This document shows, piece after piece, positions 16,254 to 24,363 of a stretch of 64,000 nt of DNA. A program made the translations under genes and the position numbers. Position 1 is the first letter of the stretch. Each line of letters starts with the position of its first letter. The stretch spans positions 186,001 through 250,000 of the forward strand of contig NZ_SJSY01000074.1 in NCBI RefSeq assembly GCF_004352915.1, written 5' to 3'. This stretch comes from Flavobacterium zhairuonense (GTDB lineage Bacteria; Bacteroidota; Bacteroidia; Flavobacteriales; Flavobacteriaceae). The notes under the pieces were generated by a model. The model was not told where the DNA came from and searched no databases. It was given only the letters and a program-made list of their open reading frames with translations.

Positions 16254-16934
16254 ATGAAAAAGATAGTTTTAATTGTAGCAATACTAGCAGTAAGTATTTC
16301 TTGTAAAAAAGTAGATGCACCAGCAGAATGCGTAGAAGGATGCGCGACTTTTTATTTTGAAAAACCGCAACCTGAAAATGATTCTGAGTTAGATCATTTT
16401 CCGAATAAATTCAGAGGATTGTACGTCAATAACGATTCAACTTTTATAAGAATTGAAGAAGATAGAATTCTAGAAGAATATTTTTGGAAGTTCAAAATTC
16501 ATAAGCTTAAATTAGATTCGTTAAAGGCTGAATGCGATATTGTTGATGGCAAATTAGTGGTGAAGGAGACAAGATATACTTATGATATGCTACCGAAAGG
16601 CGATTCAATCGAATTAATTCAAAAAAGTATCGATACGCTGTTTAGGTTTTCTCTTTATGAAAAAGCAAAGCGCATTGATGGACAATTAATTTTGAGTAAA
16701 AAAGATTCTGTATTTTGGAAGGTTAGATTTGTTTCACTTGACAAAAACACTTTAAAATTTAAAAACCTATACGATTTAAAAGACCTTAAAAAGCTTGATT
16801 CAGTCACTAAAATAAAAGCAAAAAAGCTTGATTCTATTTCTTATTTGATGAAGCCAGCAAGAAGCGAATTCAAAAAAATCTTTAAAATTAAACATTTAGG
16901 ATACGATCAGGAATATAAAAAGGTATCTGAATAA
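16254..16934 (+). CDS. Uncharacterised lipoprotein
   Basis: This 226-aa protein is counted from the ATG at 16254, chosen because it yields a proper lipoprotein signal (MKKIVLIVAILAVSISC, Cys17) and leaves 8 nt after the previous stop. An in-frame upstream start would bury the signal inside the preceding gene. The mature part is rich in Lys, Asp and Glu and has no family I recognise. A second half with repeated KKLDS-type words (KKLDSVTK, KKLDSISY) suggests a short internal duplication. It is probably cotranscribed with the DUF2459 gene. Confidence 0.65.
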   Translation: MKKIVLIVAILAVSISCKKVDAPAECVEGCATFYFEKPQPENDSELDHFPNKFRGLYVNNDSTFIRIEEDRILEEYFWKFKIHKLKLDSLKAECDIVDGKLVVKETRYTYDMLPKGDSIELIQKSIDTLFRFSLYEKAKRIDGQLILSKKDSVFWKVRFVSLDKNTLKFKNLYDLKDLKKLDSVTKIKAKKLDSISYLMKPARSEFKKIFKIKHLGYDQEYKKVSE

Positions 16935-16994
16935 ACATGGGAAAAATATAAAATTCGGCTAAAATCTGAGAAGTGCAACATTTTCATTAATGCC

Positions 16995-17002
16995 TAAATT
17001 TG
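16995..17002 (+). promoter_or_regulatory. -7 promoter box of the brkB gene
   Basis: TAAATTTG is a full match to TAnnTTTG, 23 nt before the ATG at 17026. It gives a leader of about 20 nt. Confidence 0.5.
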
Positions 17003-17025
17003 AGTAAATATCAAACAGCCAGCAA

Positions 17026-17943
17026 ATGAAAAAGCACAACATCTTTTCAAAAACTTGGTATTTATTAAAAACGACATTTTTAGAATTCAATGACGATAAT
17101 GCCATTAAGTTAAGTGCAGCATTATCTTATTATACCATTTTTGCATTGCCTCCTTTATTGATAATTATAATTACTATTTGTGGTGTCTTTTTTGGGGAAG
17201 AGGCAGTCACAGGCCAGTTATACGGCCAAATAAATAGATTGGTGGGGAATAATGCAGCGGTACAAATTCAGGAGGCAATAAAAAATGTTCAATTATCAGA
17301 CAGCAATGTATTTGTGACCGTTTTTGGGGTCGTAATGTTGCTAATTGGGGCATCGGGAGTTTTTGCAGAAATCCAAAGTTCCATTAATTATATTTGGGGC
17401 TTGCGGGCCAAACCCAATAGAGGTTTGCGAAAATTTATCCAAAACAGAATTATGTCATTTTCAATGATAGTTTCGGTTGGATTCTTGATGTTGGTCAGCT
17501 TAATGGTCAATGCTACGCTCGATGTTTTAAATGCACGTTTAAAACTCTATTTTCCAGATACAACAGTTTACTTTTTTTATGTGGCAAATTTGGTAATTGT
17601 TTTTGCCAGCATCACATTGCTTTTCGCAATTATATTCCGAACTTTACCTGACGGAGCGATCAAATGGAAAGATGCTTTTGTGGGAGCTTCTTGCACAGCA
17701 ATTTTATTTATGATAGGTAAATTTGCAATTGGGCTTTATCTAGGAAATTCTACTGTTGCAAGTGTTTACGGTGCAGCAGGTTCTGTGATTATAATTTTAG
17801 TTTGGGTGTATTACTCCGCTATTATTTTGTATTTTGGAGCTGAATTTACAAAAGTCTACGCAAAAGCATTTGGAGGAAGTATTTCGCCAAATGATTATTC
17901 TGTAGAAATACAAAAAGAGATTTTTGAAATAGAAACCGAATAG
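17026..17943 (+). CDS. YihY/BrkB family membrane protein
   Basis: This 305-aa inner-membrane protein has six hydrophobic segments and the family hallmarks DDNAIKLSAALSYYTIFALPPLL (about 24-46), SSINYIWGLR and VYGAAGSVIIILVWVYYSAIILYFGAEFTKVYA near the C-terminus. YihY/BrkB proteins were once labelled RNase BN, but their transport or structural role is not settled. Four further genes follow on the same strand with short gaps, suggesting an operon through 20488. Confidence 0.9.
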   Translation: MKKHNIFSKTWYLLKTTFLEFNDDNAIKLSAALSYYTIFALPPLLIIIITICGVFFGEEAVTGQLYGQINRLVGNNAAVQIQEAIKNVQLSDSNVFVTVFGVVMLLIGASGVFAEIQSSINYIWGLRAKPNRGLRKFIQNRIMSFSMIVSVGFLMLVSLMVNATLDVLNARLKLYFPDTTVYFFYVANLVIVFASITLLFAIIFRTLPDGAIKWKDAFVGASCTAILFMIGKFAIGLYLGNSTVASVYGAAGSVIIILVWVYYSAIILYFGAEFTKVYAKAFGGSISPNDYSVEIQKEIFEIETE

Positions 17944-17963
17944 AAAAATAAAATACCACAAAT

Positions 17964-18488
17964 ATGAAAATAATAGCCTTTGGAGGAAGCAACAGCAAAC
18001 AGTCAATCAATAAGCGTTTAGCGACTTATGCATCTAGTTTATTTGAAAATGCAGATGTTGAGGTTTTAGATTTAAATGATTTTGCAATGCCCGTTTTTAG
18101 CGTAGATCTTGAAAAAGAAATTGGTCAGCATGAAGTGGCGCAATCGTTTTTGAATAAACTTAAAGAAGCTGATATTCTAGTAGTTTCAATGGCAGAAAAT
18201 AATGGAAATTATTCTGTTGCTTTCAAAAATGTTTTCGATTGGAGTTCTCGTATCGAAAAAGATGTTTTTCAGCACAAACCAATGTTATTATTGGCCACTT
18301 CTCCAGGAGGAAGAGGCGGAAGTTCTGTTTTAGGAATTGCTCAAAATCTTTTTCCGCGTTATGGAGCTGAAATTAAAGGAAGTTTTTCATTGCCAGCATT
18401 TGGCTCGAATTTTGATTTACAAGAAAATAAAATCTCGAATCTTGAGTTAGATCAGGAACTGAAAGATATTATTAAATCAAATTTTTAA
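17964..18488 (+). CDS. NADPH-dependent FMN reductase-like flavoprotein
   Basis: This 174-aa flavodoxin-like protein begins IIAFGGSNSKQSINKRLATY, the phosphate-binding loop of the NADPH-dependent FMN reductase family. It continues with VVSMAENNGNYSVAFKNVFDWSSR and LLATSPGGRGGSSVLG. Such enzymes reduce FMN, quinones or azo compounds using NAD(P)H in the cytosol; the substrate here is open. It lies 20 nt after brkB and its stop directly abuts the first transglutaminase start. Confidence 0.85.
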   Translation: MKIIAFGGSNSKQSINKRLATYASSLFENADVEVLDLNDFAMPVFSVDLEKEIGQHEVAQSFLNKLKEADILVVSMAENNGNYSVAFKNVFDWSSRIEKDVFQHKPMLLLATSPGGRGGSSVLGIAQNLFPRYGAEIKGSFSLPAFGSNFDLQENKISNLELDQELKDIIKSNF

Positions 18489-19469
18489 ATGCCACAGAAA
18501 AAGATTTCATTTTTAGTCCTTTTGCTTCATATTATTTTTTTCAATTTCGCTTCTGCACAAAAAGTAAGCGAAGTTGATAAAATTGTTGCAAAATACCCTA
18601 AAAGTTTTGGTAGCACTGAAAAATTAACTGACAGAATCGAAAATGATTTTGATTCGGATTATGATCGTGCACGCGCCATTTACAGCTGGATTGCCTTCAA
18701 TATAAAATATGACTTCAATGCTTTTTTGAATCCGCCCAGAACACAAGGTTTCAGTTATTCATCTGAAGCTGAAAAGCAACGAAAAATAAAACAGATTAAT
18801 GATAATCTGATTCAGAAGACTTTTAAATCTCAAAAAGCTGTTTGTGAGGGTTTTACTGCTTTGTATCAGCATTTGGCTCTTGAAATGGGAATAAAATGCG
18901 AAATAATCCGTGGTGATTCTAAAATTTCAGTTAGAGATATCGGAAGAAAAACTACTTCATCCAATCATGCCTGGAATATGGTTTTGATTGATAAGAAATG
19001 GCGTTTGGTTGACGTGACTTGGGGGCAAGGCTATTACGACAGCAGTAAAGGCAGAATGGTTAATGATTTTAACCCTGCTTATTTTGATACAGATCCAGAT
19101 TATTTCTTTGCTAAACATTTTCCGGATTCAGGAACTTTTTTAGGCAACAGATTAAGTAAAGATGATTTCCTCAACGGACCTTTGATTTACAATAAAACCA
19201 TTGAAGAAGATTATCAAGTCAAAACTCCCGAATCTGGAATTATTGAAGCAAGGAGAGGAGATAAAATCACTTTTGAAATCAAAAATCTTTCAAAATCAGA
19301 TCAGGTTTTTTATTTGAATAAAAGAAATCAGCCTGTAAAAATCCAAAATGCAAAAGAAAAAAGAGGAGGTTTGGAGTTTCAGATTTTGATTGATAGTAAT
19401 GTGGGAGAGTATATTACGATTTATGCCAATACAAATAGTATTGTTTCTTTTAAAATTATTCAGAAATAA
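18489..19469 (+). CDS. Exported transglutaminase-like protein (copy 1)
   Basis: This 326-aa protein has a signal peptide (about 1-23, ending ASAQ) and a transglutaminase-like core (about 30-205). The papain-like triad is visible as Cys119 (KAVCEGFTALYQHLA), His160 (SNHAWNMV) and Asp175 (WRLVDVTWGQG). A beta-rich C-terminal domain (about 225-326) follows. The protein would act in the periplasm or at the cell surface, either as a cysteine protease or a cross-linking enzyme. The next gene is a clear paralogue with the same domain order. Confidence 0.88.
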   Translation: MPQKKISFLVLLLHIIFFNFASAQKVSEVDKIVAKYPKSFGSTEKLTDRIENDFDSDYDRARAIYSWIAFNIKYDFNAFLNPPRTQGFSYSSEAEKQRKIKQINDNLIQKTFKSQKAVCEGFTALYQHLALEMGIKCEIIRGDSKISVRDIGRKTTSSNHAWNMVLIDKKWRLVDVTWGQGYYDSSKGRMVNDFNPAYFDTDPDYFFAKHFPDSGTFLGNRLSKDDFLNGPLIYNKTIEEDYQVKTPESGIIEARRGDKITFEIKNLSKSDQVFYLNKRNQPVKIQNAKEKRGGLEFQILIDSNVGEYITIYANTNSIVSFKIIQK

Positions 19470-19513
19470 AAGACTTACTCCATTTTAAACTATTCCTAAA
19501 TCTTAACCTCATA

Positions 19514-20488
19514 ATGACATCAAAGAAAATTGTTTTCGCATTCTTTTTTTTTAATTTAATCTTTATAACTTCTTCATATTCCCAACAATATAGCGCTATT
19601 GACAGTATTGTATTAAAATATCCTGATTTTGGTAGCACCGAAAAATTAGCAGAAAGAATTAAGACAGATTTTACCACAGAACATGATAAAGCAAGAGCAA
19701 TTTACAGCTGGATTGCCTTAAATATAGAATATGATTTAAAAACGTTTTTAGATCCTCCTGCGCCAAAAGTGTTTTCAAAAAGTGATTCTGACTGGGCAAA
19801 GCAAATTCAGTTGCAAAATGCAAAAACAGTCCAAAAAGCATTTCGATCAAGAAAAGCAGTTTGTGAAGGTTTTTCGCGTTTGTATGAACATTTAGCAATT
19901 TTGACGGGTTTAAAATGTCAGGTGATATCTGGAGATGCTAAAGTTGAATCGACGGATATTGGCAGAAGAAATTTTGTTGTAAATCATGCATGGAATTCGG
20001 TTCTAGTCGATGGAAAGTGGATTCTAGTTGATGCTACTTGGGGGCAGGGAAGTTATGACTATCGTCGAAAAGTACTAGTGAAAAAATTTACTCCGATCTA
20101 TTTTGATATGGATCCGAAATATTTTAATGCGAAACATTACGCTGAGAATGCAATGTACAAAGGAAATACAGGTAATAAAGCCGAATTTTTGAATGGGCCT
20201 CTTATATATGATGAATTTATAGAAGAAAATTGCGAAGTTTTAATGCCTTTTTCTGGTATTGTCAATGCAAACGATGGCGATAAGATTACCTTTAAAATTA
20301 AAAATCTTTCAAAAATAGATGACCTATATTATCTCGGTAAAAAAGAAGAAAAAATACCGGTAGAAAATTCAAAAGTAGAAAATGGAGTAATGGAATTTCA
20401 GCTTACCTATCAGAAAAAATTAGGACGTTTTATCGAATTTTATCGTTTTGGAAAATCTTTCGCAACATTTAAAATAATTCCAAAATAA
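19514..20488 (+). CDS. Exported transglutaminase-like protein (copy 2)
   Basis: This 324-aa paralogue of the preceding gene has a signal peptide (about 1-24, ending SYSQ) and the conserved triad Cys117 (KAVCEGFSRLYEHLA), His158 (VNHAWNSV) and Asp173 (WILVDATWGQG). The two proteins align from end to end, with shared stretches such as ARAIYSWIA, GDKITF and KNLSK, so a tandem duplication is likely. Both copies keep all triad residues, suggesting both are active. The spacing is 44 nt. Confidence 0.88.
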   Translation: MTSKKIVFAFFFFNLIFITSSYSQQYSAIDSIVLKYPDFGSTEKLAERIKTDFTTEHDKARAIYSWIALNIEYDLKTFLDPPAPKVFSKSDSDWAKQIQLQNAKTVQKAFRSRKAVCEGFSRLYEHLAILTGLKCQVISGDAKVESTDIGRRNFVVNHAWNSVLVDGKWILVDATWGQGSYDYRRKVLVKKFTPIYFDMDPKYFNAKHYAENAMYKGNTGNKAEFLNGPLIYDEFIEENCEVLMPFSGIVNANDGDKITFKIKNLSKIDDLYYLGKKEEKIPVENSKVENGVMEFQLTYQKKLGRFIEFYRFGKSFATFKIIPK

Positions 20489-20535
20489 ATTAAATTGCCG
20501 TATCTTAGCAAGGAATGATCTGAATGTAACGGGCT

Positions 20536-21711
20536 ATGGAAACAACTTTTCTGAAATCAATCTTAGATAATGATTTCTATAAATTCACGATGCAACATGC
20601 GGTAATTAGGCTTTTTCCAAAGGCAAAAGTTCGTTATGGATTTATAAACCGTGGAAAGCATATTTTTCCAGATGGTTTTGCCGATTTGCTTCGAAAGTCT
20701 GTAGATGCCATGGCAGATCTTCGCTTGACGAAAGAAGAAAAGAATTATCTGTCACATTATTGCCCTTATCTGGATCCAACTTATTTGGATTTTCTGCAAG
20801 GTTATAGTTATGATCCGTCTGAGGTTCAAATTTCTCAAGAAGGTTCAGAAATAAAAGTTACCGTTGAAGGTTTTTGGTATAGAACTATTTTGTGGGAAGT
20901 GCCTTTAATGGCCTTGATTTCAGAACTTTTTTATAAATCCAATCATTTAATTCGTCTAAATGATGAAGCCATTAAAGAGCTGACCAAAGAGAAAATTGAT
21001 AAATACAATAAACTTGGCGTTTCTATTTTAGAATTTGGAACAAGAAGACGTCATTCCTATGATGTACATGAACTGGTAAATGAAACCCTACAAGCTTATG
21101 GAGGGCAGAGCTTCATTGGAACCAGTAATGTGCATTTTGCTATGGTTAACAACAGAAGGCCTTTAGGTACACATGCACACGAATGGTTTATGTTTCATGC
21201 AGCGCAATACGGTTTTCAGGTGGCGAACTTTATAAGTCTTGAAAATTGGACAAATGTTTACGGTGGAGATCTCGGAATTGCGTTAACTGACACCTATACG
21301 ACAGAGATATTTTTCAATCAGTTTGATAAAAAATATTCAAAACTTTTTGATGGCGTTCGACATGACAGCGGAGATCCTATAGAATTTGCAAAAAAAGTGA
21401 TTTCGCATTATACAAAAATGGGAATCGATCCAAAATCAAAAGTAATCGTTTTCTCCGATTCACTTAATTACGACAAAGTAAAAACGATTGTTGATTTCTG
21501 TCAGGACAAAATAAAAATGTCTTTCGGAATTGGAACAAATTTCACCAATGATGTGGGGCTTCCGGCAATGAATATGGTGATCAAATTAACCGACACAAAA
21601 CCTGATAATACACATTGGCAAGGTGTTGTGAAACTTTCTGACGAAAAAAATAAAAATACGGGAACGCCCGAAATGATTGCGCTCGCAAAAGAAGTACTCG
21701 GAATCAAATAG
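20536..21711 (+). CDS. pncB: Nicotinate phosphoribosyltransferase
   Basis: This cytosolic 391-aa enzyme of the NAD salvage pathway joins nicotinate and PRPP to form nicotinate mononucleotide, coupled to ATP use. Visible motifs are SILDNDFYKFTMQHAV (8-23), FGTRRRHSYDVHE (167-179), GTSNV (195-199) and GTHAHEWFMFHAAQ (from 211), where His215 corresponds to the autophosphorylated histidine of the family, plus FSDSLNYDK near the C-terminus. Length is typical. A TATCTTAG box upstream may be its promoter. Confidence 0.95.
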   Translation: METTFLKSILDNDFYKFTMQHAVIRLFPKAKVRYGFINRGKHIFPDGFADLLRKSVDAMADLRLTKEEKNYLSHYCPYLDPTYLDFLQGYSYDPSEVQISQEGSEIKVTVEGFWYRTILWEVPLMALISELFYKSNHLIRLNDEAIKELTKEKIDKYNKLGVSILEFGTRRRHSYDVHELVNETLQAYGGQSFIGTSNVHFAMVNNRRPLGTHAHEWFMFHAAQYGFQVANFISLENWTNVYGGDLGIALTDTYTTEIFFNQFDKKYSKLFDGVRHDSGDPIEFAKKVISHYTKMGIDPKSKVIVFSDSLNYDKVKTIVDFCQDKIKMSFGIGTNFTNDVGLPAMNMVIKLTDTKPDNTHWQGVVKLSDEKNKNTGTPEMIALAKEVLGIK

Positions 21712-21874
21712 TATTTTTTTGTTTCATCGCTGATTTTTTATATTTTTAACGGTCGTATTTTTTAAAATCAATTTAAATTGGTTTAAAAACTGTTATTATT
21801 CGTAACAAAAGAAAAAATAGACTTTCATTTTTTACCGATAAATGGTACATTAGCCAAAAATCCTAAATTCATTT

Positions 21875-23743
21875 ATGCTAGAGCAAAATCAATACAACGA
21901 AGATAATATTCGTTCACTCGATTGGAAGGAACATATTCGTATGCGTCCGGGTATGTACATCGGGAAATTAGGGGACGGATCATCACCGGATGATGGTATT
22001 TACATTCTTTTAAAAGAGGTTTTAGACAACTGTATCGATGAATTCGTTATGGGTGCCGGTAAAACTATCGAAGTATCTATAAAAGATAAAACAGTTACAG
22101 TTCGTGATTATGGACGTGGAATTCCGTTAGGAAAAGTAGTCGATGTAGTTTCGAAAATGAATACCGGAGGAAAGTACGATTCTAAAGCTTTCCAGAAATC
22201 AGTTGGTTTAAATGGTGTCGGAACAAAAGCGGTAAATGCGCTTTCTACTTTTTTTCGTGTGGAATCTGTTCGTGATGACAAACAAAAAGGAGCAGAGTTT
22301 TCGGCTGGAAATTTAGTTTTAGAAGAAGATGTAATCGATACGACCAAACGTAAAGGAACGAAAGTAGTTTTTACGCCAGACGAAACGATTTTCAAAAACT
22401 ATAAATTCCGTTTAGAGTATGTAATCAAAATGGTTAAAAACTATTGTTACTTAAACAATGGTTTGACGATTATTTTCAACGGAGAAAAATATTATTCAGA
22501 AAACGGACTTCGTGATTTATTGGAAGAAACGATCAATGAAGAAGATTTAGAATATCCAATTATTCACTTGAAAGATCACGATATTGAGGTTGCGTTAACA
22601 CACAGTAAAACGCAATACAGTGAAGAATATCATTCTTTCGTAAACGGTCAAAATACGACACAGGGAGGAACGCACTTAGCGGCGTATCGTGAAGCGGTTG
22701 TAAAAACGATTCGTGAGTTTTACAACAAGAATTTCGAAGCATCAGATGTTCGTAAATCGATTGTAAGTGCTATTAGTATTAAAGTGATGGAACCGGTTTT
22801 TGAGTCTCAGACTAAAACTAAATTAGGTTCTACCGATATGGGTTCTGATGATGGAACGCCTGCAGTTTCTGTTCGTACTTTCGTTAACGATTTTATCAAA
22901 ACAAAACTGGATAATTATCTTCATAAAAACCCGCCGACAGCCGAAGCTTTATTGCGTAAAATTCTTCAGGCTGAACGTGAGCGTAAAGAATTATCAGGAA
23001 TTAGAAAACTGGCGACAGATCGTGCTAAAAAAGCCAATCTTCACAATAAAAAATTAAGAGACTGCCGAGCGCATCTTCCAGATACCAAAAACCCAAGAAA
23101 CTTAGAAAGTACACTTTTTATTACCGAGGGAGATTCGGCTTCTGGATCGATTACAAAGTCGCGTGACGTAAATACACAAGCGGTTTTCAGTTTACGTGGT
23201 AAACCTTTGAATTCATACGGAATGTCTAAAAAGATTGTGTATGAAAACGAAGAATTCAACTTGCTTCAAGCGGCACTTGATATCGAAGACGGACTAGAAA
23301 AATTACGCTACAACAATATCGTAATCGCAACCGATGCCGATGTCGACGGAATGCACATTCGTTTGCTTCTAATTACGTTTTTTCTTCAGTTTTTCCCTGA
23401 ATTAATCAAAGAAGGGCATTTGTATATTTTGCAGACACCGCTTTTCAGGGTTCGAAACAAAAAAGAAACGATTTATTGTTATTCTGAAGATGAAAGAAAA
23501 GACGCGATCGAAAAATTAAAACCAAAACCAGAAATCACCCGATTTAAAGGTTTGGGAGAGATTTCACCAGATGAGTTCAAAAACTTTATTGGAGATACGA
23601 TTCGCCTTGATCCTGTTATGATGGATAAACATACTTCGATAGAACAGTTGTTGTCTTTCTATATGGGGAAAAATACTCCGGATAGACAAGAGTTTATTAT
23701 CAAGAATTTGAAGGTGGAGATTGATGAGCTTGAAGAGGTTTAG
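21875..23743 (+). CDS. parE: DNA topoisomerase IV subunit B
   Basis: This 622-aa type IIA topoisomerase ATPase subunit decatenates chromosomes together with ParC. The GHKL ATPase shows Glu48 and Asn52 (KEVLDNCIDEF), GRGIP (80-84) and GLNGVGTKAVNALS (111-124). The TOPRIM domain shows EGDSASGS (from Glu418) and DADVDG (from 487). The C-terminus has RFKGLGEISPDEF. Its stop is overlapped by the start of a lipoprotein gene, and parC follows that. The upstream ATG at 21875 fits the family start. Confidence 0.95.
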   Translation: MLEQNQYNEDNIRSLDWKEHIRMRPGMYIGKLGDGSSPDDGIYILLKEVLDNCIDEFVMGAGKTIEVSIKDKTVTVRDYGRGIPLGKVVDVVSKMNTGGKYDSKAFQKSVGLNGVGTKAVNALSTFFRVESVRDDKQKGAEFSAGNLVLEEDVIDTTKRKGTKVVFTPDETIFKNYKFRLEYVIKMVKNYCYLNNGLTIIFNGEKYYSENGLRDLLEETINEEDLEYPIIHLKDHDIEVALTHSKTQYSEEYHSFVNGQNTTQGGTHLAAYREAVVKTIREFYNKNFEASDVRKSIVSAISIKVMEPVFESQTKTKLGSTDMGSDDGTPAVSVRTFVNDFIKTKLDNYLHKNPPTAEALLRKILQAERERKELSGIRKLATDRAKKANLHNKKLRDCRAHLPDTKNPRNLESTLFITEGDSASGSITKSRDVNTQAVFSLRGKPLNSYGMSKKIVYENEEFNLLQAALDIEDGLEKLRYNNIVIATDADVDGMHIRLLLITFFLQFFPELIKEGHLYILQTPLFRVRNKKETIYCYSEDERKDAIEKLKPKPEITRFKGLGEISPDEFKNFIGDTIRLDPVMMDKHTSIEQLLSFYMGKNTPDRQEFIIKNLKVEIDELEEV

Positions 23744-24338
23744 TTCACTTTTAGTCTTATCAATTATCTTGGGGATAGTTGTTTCTTGTAATAAAAATAA
23801 AGCTTTTGATGGAGAAAAAAATCTAGACTATTCTGATGTTTTTGATTTAGAAAAAGAAGCAATTAAAAAGATTGAAATATTTTCTTATCCAGATAGATTA
23901 GCTTGGGATACAATAAGGCATAAAGAAATTATTATAAACAATAAGATCGATTTTGATACTTCAATGATTAATGAAAAAGTCACCTTATTGGAAGAAACTC
24001 AAATAAAAGAGTTATTTGATTTGATTAAAATCCATTGTAAAGTTGAAGGTGATGTTGCTCCTTATTCAAGTTGTTATATGCCAAGAAATTTAATTCTCTT
24101 TTATAATAATAAAAATAGAATTATAGGACATATTGAGCTTTGCTTTGAGTGCGGAACATCTGAGTCATCTAATAATCTTAAAGAAAATTGGGATTATTGT
24201 AAAGATGATGTAAAAGATTTTTTCAAGAAAGCTGGAATCAAATATTTTGTTGATTCAGAAGAAAAGGAAGAAAAAGAAAGATTGTTTTTGGATAGTTTGA
24301 AAACAACAAAAATAGTTAACAAGAAAGTTTTAAAATAA
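23724..24338 (+). CDS. Uncharacterised lipoprotein inside the parE-parC cluster
   Basis: This 204-aa protein is counted from the ATG at 23724, which overlaps the last 20 nt of parE. The signal MSLKRFSSLLVLSIILGIVVSC gives a lipoprotein Cys22. The mature region has several Cys residues (CKVEG, SSCYMP, CFECG and another) and a Lys/Glu-rich tail. I recognise no family. It sits between the two topoisomerase IV genes, 25 nt before parC, so it is probably cotranscribed with them although a functional link is not evident. Confidence 0.7.
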   Translation: MSLKRFSSLLVLSIILGIVVSCNKNKAFDGEKNLDYSDVFDLEKEAIKKIEIFSYPDRLAWDTIRHKEIIINNKIDFDTSMINEKVTLLEETQIKELFDLIKIHCKVEGDVAPYSSCYMPRNLILFYNNKNRIIGHIELCFECGTSESSNNLKENWDYCKDDVKDFFKKAGIKYFVDSEEKEEKERLFLDSLKTTKIVNKKVLK

Positions 24339-24363
24339 AATACTGAAATAATTCAGCATAAAA

